A stretch of 6,866 nucleotides of DNA from Oscillospiraceae bacterium. GTDB lineage: Bacteria > Bacillota > Clostridia > Oscillospirales > Ruminococcaceae. This document shows positions 1 through 6,153 of the stretch, one piece after another. The stretch spans positions 1 to 6,866 of the forward strand of contig JAHHTS010000114.1 in assembly GCA_020024475.1 (NCBI GenBank). Reading direction: 5' to 3'. Every line of letters starts with the position of its first letter. Positions within the stretch are counted from its first letter, which is position 1. The notes under the pieces were generated by a model. That model was not told the origin of the DNA. It ran no database searches and saw nothing but the letters and a program-made list of their open reading frames with translations. The position numbers and the translations under genes were made by a program.

Positions 1-18
1 TGTTTATGGAGGTTTTAT

Positions 19-1050
19 ATGGCTGAATCAAAACCCAAAATTTATTCTAATTATGATGATTGTCCGGATTTTTTACGAGAATTTTTATACTATATGCAAA
101 CAATTCGTGGATTATCTGCAAGAAGTGTGGAATCATACTACATAGATTTAAAGCTTTTTTTAAGATTTATTTGGCAAAAGCGTAATAATTGCATAAATAA
201 TGAATCTATTCAAAATGTGAAAATTGAAAACTTAGATTTTGAATTTATTACTACAATTACGCAAAGTGATATTTTAGATTTTTTATATTTTGTAATGAAT
301 GAACGAAGCAATTCAACCAATGCTCGCGCTAGAAAATTAAGTAGCCTTAGAGGCTTTTTTAAGTATATGACTAAAAAAACTCATCAGCTTGATATAAATC
401 CATGTGAAAACATCGAATTGCCTCAAAAAAAACAACGCCTTCCAAAATATCTTTCTTTAGAAGAATGTCAAGAACTTTTATCTAATGTAAACACAGATTT
501 TCCAAGTCGTGATTATTGCATTTTAATGCTTTTTCTAAATTGTGGTATGCGTTTATCAGAACTGGTTGGTATAGATATAATGGATATTCGTAATGATACA
601 TTGCGAATTATTGGTAAAGGTAATAAAGAAAGAACAATATATCTTAATCAAGGATGTCTATATGCATTAGAAGAATATATAAAAGATAGAAATCAACTTG
701 TTTCTCCATCTATTGAGCCTGCCCTTTTTATTTCAAAAAGGCTGAAAAAGCGTTTATCAGCAAGACGCGTAGAACAAATTGTGACAGAATGTTTGCAAAA
801 AGCTGGATTATCTGGTCAAGGCTATTCGGCACATAAACTGAGACATACCGCTGCTACATTGCTTTATAGGTCTGGAAATGCGGATATGCTGGCTCTGAAA
901 GAAATTTTAGGACATGAACATGTATCAACAACAGAGATTTATACACATCTTTCTGATGAAGCATTAATGAAAGCTGCAAAGTCATCTCCCCTCGCCTCTT
1001 TTAAACCTCATAAAAAGCAAGAAGATGCTTCTAATGAAAAGGAGAAGTAA
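19..1050 (+). CDS. xerC: Tyrosine site-specific recombinase, XerC/XerD family
   Basis: Cytoplasmic DNA recombinase of 343 residues; relatives resolve chromosome dimers at dif. The N-terminal SAM-like core-binding domain spans about residues 15-120 and the catalytic domain about 140-320. The full active site is visible: Arg178 (in CGMRLSEL), Lys200 (GKGNKER), His272 and Arg275 (AHKLRHT), His299 (LGHE) and the nucleophile Tyr308 (IYTH). The Arg-Lys spacing equals that of E. coli XerD from memory. It is about 45 residues longer than the usual 298, because of a longer N-terminus, an extra stretch of about 20 residues near 52-78, and a charged tail after 320. The ATG at 19 is supported by GGAGGT at 8-13 with 5-base spacing. 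It ends in two consecutive TAA codons. XerC and XerD cannot be told apart here, so the symbol is provisional; a mobile-element integrase is less likely given the core-gene setting. Confidence 0.88.
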   Translation: MAESKPKIYSNYDDCPDFLREFLYYMQTIRGLSARSVESYYIDLKLFLRFIWQKRNNCINNESIQNVKIENLDFEFITTITQSDILDFLYFVMNERSNSTNARARKLSSLRGFFKYMTKKTHQLDINPCENIELPQKKQRLPKYLSLEECQELLSNVNTDFPSRDYCILMLFLNCGMRLSELVGIDIMDIRNDTLRIIGKGNKERTIYLNQGCLYALEEYIKDRNQLVSPSIEPALFISKRLKKRLSARRVEQIVTECLQKAGLSGQGYSAHKLRHTAATLLYRSGNADMLALKEILGHEHVSTTEIYTHLSDEALMKAAKSSPLASFKPHKKQEDASNEKEK

Positions 1051-1603
1051 TAATTTTTATTATAATATTTAAAATATATATTACTGACAGCCCCGAAAAA
1101 TATATTGAAAATTTTTTGATATCTTTTTGAGGGTTACTTCTTTTATGTATGATTTCATTTGTAATTATAAAACAATACATAAGAATTAAAAGAGAAACAG
1201 CTGTATCTTTGGCTATATAGTTAAACAGTAGATTAAATATACTTATTTCACCAGTATTTATCATTACAGCATATAAACATGAATTCTGTAATGATAGAAC
1301 AAAAGGTATACATATACAAAAACATTTAAGAATACCTGAATATTTAAATATTAATATAGAAAGAAGTAATATTAAATCTCTAATAAAAATCTTAGTTGTG
1401 TGTAAATATAAAGAAGTTTCTCCATTTGCTAAAAGCTTTTCAGTTAAAGATATTTGTTTTATAAATTCAATGTTATCTTTGTTTTTGAATGTGAAGACAC
1501 ATCCAGATACCATGCCTAGAAGATATATTAATAATAATATATATAGAATTAATTTTTTGTTTTGTAATTTACTTTTTGAATTATTTATATTTTTATTTAC
1601 CAT
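1031..1603 (-). CDS. Multi-pass membrane protein, tentatively SpoIIM-like
   Basis: A 190-residue hydrophobic protein that I do not recognise firmly. Predicted membrane segments lie at about 18-38, 74-91, 92-115, 132-149 and 166-186, with a polar stretch at 40-72 and a basic loop at 152-164 (HKRSNPQKD). Topology and length resemble stage II sporulation protein M (SpoIIM/DUF95), a mother-cell membrane protein needed for engulfment: an N-terminal helix, a soluble spacer, a compact helical core and a last helix. As I recall, spoIIM lies close to xerD in Bacillus, which is weak supporting context. The sequence match is loose, so the function is inference. The ATG at 1603 has an AAGGAAAG ribosome site that abuts the stop of the preceding gene; the 13-base gap implies co-transcription with it. 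The 3' end overlaps the convergent recombinase gene by 20 bp. Confidence 0.55.
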   Translation of the reverse strand: MVNKNINNSKSKLQNKKLILYILLLIYLLGMVSGCVFTFKNKDNIEFIKQISLTEKLLANGETSLYLHTTKIFIRDLILLLSILIFKYSGILKCFCICIPFVLSLQNSCLYAVMINTGEISIFNLLFNYIAKDTAVSLLILMYCFIITNEIIHKRSNPQKDIKKFSIYFSGLSVIYILNIIIKIITSPFH

Positions 1604-1616
1604 GACTTAACTTTCC

Positions 1617-2009
1617 TTAAAAATTTACTCCTAAAATTCCACCAACAATACCTGAAAAAATAACTGCTAATATTTTTGATATAAATAAACCACTTAATAT
1701 AAGATGATTTGTTGTAGCTGATATTATAATGACTATTATGGAAAATATAAGTCCTACACCAGCACCAATTATTAAACCATTTTCTTTAAAAATTTTAGCA
1801 ATAAAAAAACTATCTAAAAAAGAGGCTAATGTTAGTATCACAGTTGTAATAGGTATTAGTATGTACTCAGGTGTATCTATATTTATAATTATAAATGCAC
1901 CACAACATAATAAAAATAATAAAGTTAATATACATATCAAAGGAAAAAAAAGACAATAAAATATTATTTTCTGACTATTAGTTGCAGAAAGCTTTAATTT
2001 TTGTAACAA
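1617..2009 (-). CDS. TIGR04086-family (YrzE-like) four-helix membrane protein
   Basis: A 130-residue integral membrane protein of unknown function. Helices lie at about 15-43, 49-73, 78-98 and 109-128. The last two are glycine-rich (GLIIGAGVG and SGIVGGILGVNF), and the closing GGILGVNF is what I associate with TIGR04086. Its place directly downstream of yajC, tgt and queA is the usual Firmicute setting for this family (YrzE in B. subtilis), which supports the call. No ATG is available in frame. The predicted start is TTG at 2009-2007, preceded by GGGGGTG (2021-2015) as ribosome site with 5-base spacing. Both ribosome site and start lie in the 3' arm and T-tract of a terminator hairpin, so expression may depend on read-through. 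An ATG at 2023-2021 is out of frame by one base across a run of seven T and has no ribosome site of its own. Confidence 0.75.
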   Translation of the reverse strand: MLQKLKLSATNSQKIIFYCLFFPLICILTLLFLLCCGAFIIINIDTPEYILIPITTVILTLASFLDSFFIAKIFKENGLIIGAGVGLIFSIIVIIISATTNHLILSGLFISKILAVIFSGIVGGILGVNF

Positions 2010-2052
2010 AAAAACACCCCCATTGAATAGTAAATACTATTCTTAGGGGTGT
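2008..2052 (-). terminator. Rho-independent terminator after yajC, overlapping the next gene's ribosome site
   Basis: Outer stem ACACCCC (2014-2020) pairs with GGGGTGT (2046-2052). Inner stem GAATAGTA (2025-2032) pairs with TACTATTC (2035-2042) and must open at its tip to leave a four-base loop. The stems are separated by a small 4x3 internal loop. On the minus strand the hairpin runs into seven T (2014-2008). It lies about 30 bases after the yajC stop codon. The G-rich 3' arm is also the only ribosome site visible for the membrane-protein gene starting at 2009. The plus-strand side is followed only by AATTTTATT, so it mainly serves the minus strand. Confidence 0.8.
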
Positions 2053-2079
2053 AATTTTATTACTTAAATATTTGCAAAA

Positions 2080-2382
2080 TTATGCGTCAAGTTTTTCAAC
2101 TTCAGAAATAGCCCATCTTTTAAGGCGAATTTTTGATGAAGCTGATTCAATAACAACAGTATCTTCTTTGACACTGATAACTCTACCAATAATACCACCA
2201 GCTGTTACAACACCATCGCCAATTTCAATGCCATTACGCATTTCCTGTAATTTCTTTTCTCTTTTCTTCTGTGGAGAAATGAGCATAAAGTACATTACTG
2301 CCAAAACAACAACAAATGGAAGTGTACTTGAAAGAAACTGACCAGCTAAAGAAACTTCAGCAGTATCTAATAAAAAAAACAT
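2080..2382 (-). CDS. yajC: Preprotein translocase subunit YajC
   Basis: A 100-residue single-pass inner-membrane protein that associates with SecDF and the SecYEG channel in protein export. The membrane helix is at about 20-36, followed by the family signature ISPQKKREKK (35-44) and the cytoplasmic domain with GDGVVTAGGIIGRV (55-68). Length is normal for the family. The ATG at 2382 has a near-perfect TAGGAGGT ribosome site about 7 bases upstream. It lies 60 bases downstream of tgt, and that gap contains a good promoter, so it can be transcribed with queA-tgt or alone. A terminator follows its stop codon. The queA-tgt-yajC order is widely conserved in bacteria. Confidence 0.95.
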   Translation of the reverse strand: MFFLLDTAEVSLAGQFLSSTLPFVVVLAVMYFMLISPQKKREKKLQEMRNGIEIGDGVVTAGGIIGRVISVKEDTVVIESASSKIRLKRWAISEVEKLDA

Positions 2383-2411
2383 ATCTTTTACCTCCTAATA
2401 AACTAGAATAT

Positions 2412-2440
2412 AATATATCATAAATTTTATGTTTATGCAA
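2412..2440 (-). promoter_or_regulatory. Predicted sigma-A promoter for yajC
   Basis: On the minus strand, TTGCAT (2440-2435) and TATATT (2417-2412) are separated by exactly 17 bases. A TG one base before the -10 box (TGATATATT) gives an extended -10. It lies entirely in the 60-base gap between the tgt stop and the yajC start. Transcription would begin near 2405, leaving a leader of about 22 bases that contains the ribosome site. The prediction comes from sequence only, and AT-rich DNA yields chance matches. Confidence 0.55.
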
Positions 2441-2442
2441 CA

Positions 2443-3573
2443 TTAAATTCTTGTATCTAATAAATCCACATATTTATTATAAAAATCTTCAAAGTTATCG
2501 TTATCCAAACTTTCCCTTATCTTTTCCATGAGATTATTATAAAAATATAAATTATGCATTACGCAAAGACGCATACCTAGCATTTCTTCTGCTTTAAAAA
2601 GATGACGAAGATAAGCTTTTGAATATGTTCTACATACGGGACAATCACATTCAGGGTCAAGTGGCGAATCGTCTGTCCGATATTTAGCATTTTTAATATT
2701 TATAATTCCATTCCATGTGTTAATGTGCCCATGACGAGCATTTCTTGAAGGCATAACACAGTCAAAAAGATCCACGCCACGATGAACAGCTTCTAATATA
2801 TTACCAGGAGTGCCTACTCCCATAAGATAACGAATTTTATCTTTTGGCATATGCTCTTCCACCACAGAAATAACATGATACATTTCTTCTTTTGGCTCCC
2901 CTACTGCCAATCCACCAATTGCATATCCGTCTAGATCGAGTTCTCGAATCTGCTTCATATGTTCCACACGAAGATCATCAAAACAACAACCTTGATTTAT
3001 TCCAAATAATAATTGATTTTTATTAATTGTATCTTCAAGACTATTGAGTCTGTTCATTTCTTTTTTACATCTTTCCAACCAGCGGACAGTTCTGTCGCAT
3101 GATTGTTTTGAGTAGTGATATTCAGCAGGATTCTCTACACATTCATCAAAGGCCATAGCAATTGTAGAACCAAGATTTGACTGTATCTGCATACTTTCTT
3201 CAGGTCCCATAAATATTTTATGGCCATCAATATGTGATGCAAAAGTAACGCCCTCTTCTTTTATTTTGCGAAGACTGGAAAGTGAAAACACCTGAAATCC
3301 ACCGCTATCTGTAAGAATAGGTTTTTTCCATGTGGTAAATTTATGTAAACCACCCATTTGTTTTACGACTTTATCAGTAGGTCTTAAATGAAGATGATAT
3401 GTGTTGCTCAACATAACTTGACAATGAATATCTTCAAGATCTTGTGCAGACAATGCACCCTTTATAGCACCAGCAGTGGCTACATTCATAAATGCTGGTG
3501 TTTGAAAAGTGCCATGTACTGTATTAAACTCACCACGCCTAGCAGTCCCATTATTTTTAATTAACTTATACAT
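2443..3573 (-). CDS. tgt: tRNA-guanine transglycosylase (bacterial preQ1 type)
   Basis: Exchanges guanine 34 in the anticodon of Asp, Asn, His and Tyr tRNAs for the queuosine precursor preQ1. The 376-residue TIM-barrel protein has normal length. Visible residues include Asp89 in TDSGGFQVFSL (general acid/base), Asp143 (FDEC), Gln194, the base-binding GGLAVGE (220-226) and the nucleophile Asp271 in FDCVMPSRNARHG. The zinc site is Cys309, Cys311, Cys314 and His340. Cys145 and Val224 correspond to Cys158 and Val233 of the Zymomonas enzyme, the bacterial choices linked to preQ1 rather than queuine use. The ATG at 3573 has AAAGGA 5 bases upstream and lies 12 bases after the queA stop, so the two are co-transcribed. 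The preQ1-making genes are not in the window. Confidence 0.97.
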   Translation of the reverse strand: MYKLIKNNGTARRGEFNTVHGTFQTPAFMNVATAGAIKGALSAQDLEDIHCQVMLSNTYHLHLRPTDKVVKQMGGLHKFTTWKKPILTDSGGFQVFSLSSLRKIKEEGVTFASHIDGHKIFMGPEESMQIQSNLGSTIAMAFDECVENPAEYHYSKQSCDRTVRWLERCKKEMNRLNSLEDTINKNQLLFGINQGCCFDDLRVEHMKQIRELDLDGYAIGGLAVGEPKEEMYHVISVVEEHMPKDKIRYLMGVGTPGNILEAVHRGVDLFDCVMPSRNARHGHINTWNGIINIKNAKYRTDDSPLDPECDCPVCRTYSKAYLRHLFKAEEMLGMRLCVMHNLYFYNNLMEKIRESLDNDNFEDFYNKYVDLLDTRI

Positions 3574-3585
3574 AATTTTCCTTTC

Positions 3586-4629
3586 TTAATAAATAAACAT
3601 AGCATCACCAAAACTATAAAAACGGTATTTTTCTTTTACAGCATATTCATATGCTTTCATTGTGTTTTCATAACCAGCAAAAGCACTTACCAACATAATA
3701 AGTGTGCTTTCTGGAAGATGAAAGTTAGTTATGAGACCATCTATAATGCCAAAATTATAACCTGGGTAAATAAATATATTTGTGTCCATACTACAAGCTT
3801 TTATTTGTCCAAAAGCTTGATAGCATGCTTCTAATGTACGAGTACTTGTTGTACCTACTGAAATGACTCTTCGTCCTTCTTTTTTAGCCTTTGCAATTTC
3901 ATTTGCTGTATCTTGAGGAATTTCAAACCATTCGCTATGCATTTCATGTTCAAGAATATTATCTGTTTTTACAGGTCGAAATGTTCCTATTCCCACATGA
4001 AGTGTAACATACTTGAGTATTACTCCCTTGCTTTCTAACTTTTCTAATAATTCTTTTGTAAAATGTAATCCAGCTGTTGGTGCTGCAGCGGAGCCAAGAA
4101 TTTTTGCATACTCAGTTTGATAAAGGCTGCTGTCCTTTAGCTCTTGTGTAATATAGTGTGGTAAAGGCAATTTACCAACCATATCAAGAGCTTCAAAGAA
4201 AGTTTGAGCATTATATGTAAATCTTACCAATTTATTTCCATTGTCGAGAGATTCCATAATTTCACCATTAAGAATTCCATCTCCAAAGACAACTACATGA
4301 CCAGGTTGCAATCTTCTTCCAGGATGAGCCATACATTCCCAAACATCATTTTCAATCTGCTTTAACAAAAGAAATTCGCAAGCTGCCCCTGTTGTTTTTG
4401 TTCCATAAAGCCTTGCTGGTAAAACTTTTGAATTGTTCATAATAAGAACATCACCTGGCTTTAACATGTCATATATATCCTTGAAAATTTTATCTTCATA
4501 ATGAAATGGATTTTTTTTGTCTATACATAGCATTCTGCATGAATCTCTAGGAATAACTGGAGTTTGCGCAATTTGTTCTTGAGGTAAATCAAAAAAATAA
4601 TCACTTTTATTCATCAAATCTTTACTCAT
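3586..4629 (-). CDS. queA: S-adenosylmethionine:tRNA ribosyltransferase-isomerase
   Basis: Acts after Tgt. It transfers and isomerises the ribosyl moiety of SAM onto preQ1 in tRNA to give epoxyqueuosine, with loss of adenine and methionine. The 347-residue length is typical. Characteristic blocks are PRDSCRML near 27, GDVLIMNNSKVLPARL (59-74), the GSAAAPTAGLHFT block (179-191), HVGIGTFRPV (211-220), GTTSTRTLEA (259-268), TNFHLPESTL (301-310) and a YRFYSFGDAM end (335-344). The ATG at 4629 has GAGGAT about 8 bases upstream. A second Met at residue 6 is possible but worse spaced. It is the first gene of the minus-strand unit, behind a predicted promoter with a leader of about 30 bases, so there is no room for a riboswitch. 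The enzyme converting epoxyqueuosine to queuosine (QueG or QueH) is not in the window. Confidence 0.97.
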   Translation of the reverse strand: MSKDLMNKSDYFFDLPQEQIAQTPVIPRDSCRMLCIDKKNPFHYEDKIFKDIYDMLKPGDVLIMNNSKVLPARLYGTKTTGAACEFLLLKQIENDVWECMAHPGRRLQPGHVVVFGDGILNGEIMESLDNGNKLVRFTYNAQTFFEALDMVGKLPLPHYITQELKDSSLYQTEYAKILGSAAAPTAGLHFTKELLEKLESKGVILKYVTLHVGIGTFRPVKTDNILEHEMHSEWFEIPQDTANEIAKAKKEGRRVISVGTTSTRTLEACYQAFGQIKACSMDTNIFIYPGYNFGIIDGLITNFHLPESTLIMLVSAFAGYENTMKAYEYAVKEKYRFYSFGDAMFIY

Positions 4630-4665
4630 ATTTATATCCTCTATAATACCATTTATAACTCATTA

Positions 4666-4694
4666 ATTATATTATAAATACTTATTTTTTTCAA
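4666..4694 (-). promoter_or_regulatory. Predicted sigma-A promoter for queA-tgt
   Basis: On the minus strand, TTGAAA (4694-4689) and a perfect TATAAT (4671-4666) are separated by 17 bases. Transcription would start near 4659, about 30 bases before the queA ATG, with the ribosome site at roughly 4638-4642. It lies back to back with the promoter of the diverging lipoprotein gene; the two -35 boxes are 14 bases apart. Confidence 0.7.
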
Positions 4695-4708
4695 GTGTAA
4701 TATAATTA

Positions 4709-4737
4709 TTGAATTAATCTGTCGATTATTGTAAAAT
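4709..4737 (+). promoter_or_regulatory. Predicted sigma-A promoter for the CapA-like lipoprotein gene
   Basis: TTGAAT (4709-4714) and TAAAAT (4732-4737) are separated by 17 bases. The start would fall near 4744, leaving a short leader of about 23 bases with GGAGG at 4756-4760. No operator-like palindrome is evident between this promoter and the opposing queA promoter. Confidence 0.6.
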
Positions 4738-4766
4738 AAACATAAAATATTAATTGGAGGCAAATT

Positions 4767-5948
4767 ATGTCTAAATTAAAGAACATTTTTCTCTTATTGT
4801 TTATTACAATTGCTGCTTTTTCGCTTACAGCTTGTGTCAATGCTGGCGAAACTTTTGAACCAACTGTATCATCGCCAGCTCCTTCTTCTACAACAAAACC
4901 TGATGACAAAGTCAGATTTATAGCGGCTGGAGACAATCTTATACATGGTTCTATATTTATTCAAGCTGCAAATAGAAGCAAAAATGGAACATATGATTTT
5001 GACTATGCGTATTCTAATGTAGAAGATTATTTTAACGATTTTGATGTTAAGTTTATAAATCAAGAAACATTAGTAAATGATGCTTTCGCTCCATCACATT
5101 ATCCACAATTTTCAACACCTATAGAACTTGGTGACAAAGTAATAGATATGGGATTCAATGTCATTGGGACATCTAATAATCATTCATACGATAAGGGCGC
5201 TAACGGCTTAAAATCATCATTAGAGTATTGGAATAGTAAAAAAGACATTATTAATGTAGGTTTTTATACCGGTGATGACAATGCGGATATTAAATATCTA
5301 ACCATAAATAACATTAAAATGGCTTTTTTGGCATATACATACGGCACAAACGGACTTTCAATTTATGATGAAACTTGTCCAAATATAATACATTGTGATA
5401 ATTTTGATGTAATTCAGCGCCAAGTAGAAATAGCAAAAGAAAATTCAGATATAGTTATTGTATCTTGTCATTGGGGCTATGAAGATACAAATAATATTAA
5501 TGATTATCAAAGATTAGTAGCTGAAAAACTTAATATAATGGGAGTGGATGTTATAATAGGTACACATCCTCACGTTATACAAAGTGTTGAATGGCAAACA
5601 AATGATGTAAATGATAATAAAACTTTAATTTGCTATTCTCTAGGAAATTTTATATCAGGTCAATCACGTGGTAACAATATGATTGGTGGACTTTTTCAAT
5701 TTGATATTATAAAGAACTATGAAGAAAGTGGTAATAGTAGAATAACTATAGAAAGTCCCTACTTTGTACCAATAGTGACTCATTACGATTCTGGATATTC
5801 AAATATAAGAAATTATCTTTTCAAAGATTATACTGAAGAAATGGCTGCTTCTCACGGTGTTAGATCTAATGACCCTAAATTTTCATATGATTATATAGAA
5901 AATATTGTTGAGACAATTATTCCAAAAGAGTTTCTATTATATAGATAA
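4767..5948 (+). CDS. CapA/PgsA-type lipoprotein (poly-gamma-glutamate capsule biosynthesis family)
   Basis: A 393-residue predicted surface lipoprotein. A basic, hydrophobic signal peptide ends in a lipobox, LTAC, with Cys23 as the lipidation site. A Ser/Thr/Pro-rich linker (about 30-46) leads to a PGA_cap domain of metallophosphatase-like fold. Its conserved blocks are GDNLIHG (55-61), NQE (98-100), SNNHSYDKG (136-144), CHWGYE (234-239), GTHPHVIQ (265-272) and SLGNFI (291-296), giving likely metal or active-site residues Asp56, His60, Asn138, His139, His235, His267 and His269. The family includes CapA/PgsA of polyglutamate capsule synthesis, but no capB, capC or capD homologues are nearby, so the substrate is unknown and a wall or polysaccharide role is equally possible. 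GGAGG lies 6 bases before the ATG. It has its own promoter and terminator and so appears monocistronic. Confidence 0.88.
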   Translation: MSKLKNIFLLLFITIAAFSLTACVNAGETFEPTVSSPAPSSTTKPDDKVRFIAAGDNLIHGSIFIQAANRSKNGTYDFDYAYSNVEDYFNDFDVKFINQETLVNDAFAPSHYPQFSTPIELGDKVIDMGFNVIGTSNNHSYDKGANGLKSSLEYWNSKKDIINVGFYTGDDNADIKYLTINNIKMAFLAYTYGTNGLSIYDETCPNIIHCDNFDVIQRQVEIAKENSDIVIVSCHWGYEDTNNINDYQRLVAEKLNIMGVDVIIGTHPHVIQSVEWQTNDVNDNKTLICYSLGNFISGQSRGNNMIGGLFQFDIIKNYEESGNSRITIESPYFVPIVTHYDSGYSNIRNYLFKDYTEEMAASHGVRSNDPKFSYDYIENIVETIIPKEFLLYR

Positions 5949-5981
5949 ACACTTATATAATAATTACTAATAATATTAGCT

Positions 5982-6020
5982 AAATGTGTAACCCATTTAT
6001 TAGGTTACACATTTTTATTT
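5982..6020 (+). terminator. Rho-independent terminator of the CapA-like gene
   Basis: A perfect 12-bp stem, AAATGTGTAACC (5982-5993) with GGTTACACATTT (6003-6014), has a 9-base loop and is followed by TTATTT. It begins 33 bases after the stop codon at 5946-5948. The T-rich side is on the plus strand, so it serves the lipoprotein gene. Confidence 0.88.
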
Positions 6021-6087
6021 ACGATGTTTTTATCTCACAAAAAAGTCAAAATATTTTTATTCAACAGTATGATTTTATAAATAAAAT

Positions 6088-6127
6088 GAAAACCGCTTAA
6101 TCTAGTAATCAGATATAAGCGGTTTTC
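6088..6127 (-). terminator. Terminator hairpin of the Cna-B surface protein gene, possibly bidirectional
   Basis: A perfect 12-bp stem, GAAAACCGCTTA (6088-6099) with TAAGCGGTTTTC (6116-6127), is capped by a further 4-bp stem (ATCT 6100-6103 with AGAT 6111-6114) around a 7-base loop. It lies 26 bases beyond the stop of the minus-strand gene. The minus-strand side continues ATTTTATTTA and the plus-strand side TTATTTAAATTTT, so it could work both ways and back up the terminator at 5982-6020. Confidence 0.75.
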
Positions 6128-6153
6128 TTATTTAAATTTTATGGCTAATCAAC

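Noticed and set aside
1012..1030. Small hairpin AAGCA/TGCTT followed by T's just past the stop of the SpoIIM-like gene
   Set aside because: Only a 5-bp, AT-leaning stem inside the recombinase coding sequence; too weak to call a terminator.
1398..1610. Open reading frame of 70 codons on the plus strand
   Set aside because: Lies opposite the SpoIIM-like gene, has no ribosome site, and its composition is that of a reverse-strand shadow.
1729..1959. Open reading frame of 76 codons on the plus strand
   Set aside because: Antisense to the TIGR04086-like gene, which has family-like helices and context; no ribosome site.
2072..2341. Open reading frame of 89 codons on the plus strand
   Set aside because: Antisense to yajC, which is certain from its sequence.
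4630..4666. Possible preQ1 riboswitch in front of queA
   Set aside because: The predicted leader is only about 30 bases, almost all A and T, with no stem or pseudoknot arrangement.
4706..5063. Two minus-strand open frames over the start of the CapA-like gene
   Set aside because: They overlap the signal peptide and first domain of a well-supported gene and have no recognisable product.
5949..6153. Small gene, CRISPR repeat or dif-like site between the CapA-like and Cna-B genes
   Set aside because: Apart from the two terminator hairpins the stretch is plain AT-rich spacer; no regular repeats, no open frame with a ribosome site, and no recognisable 28-bp dif palindrome.
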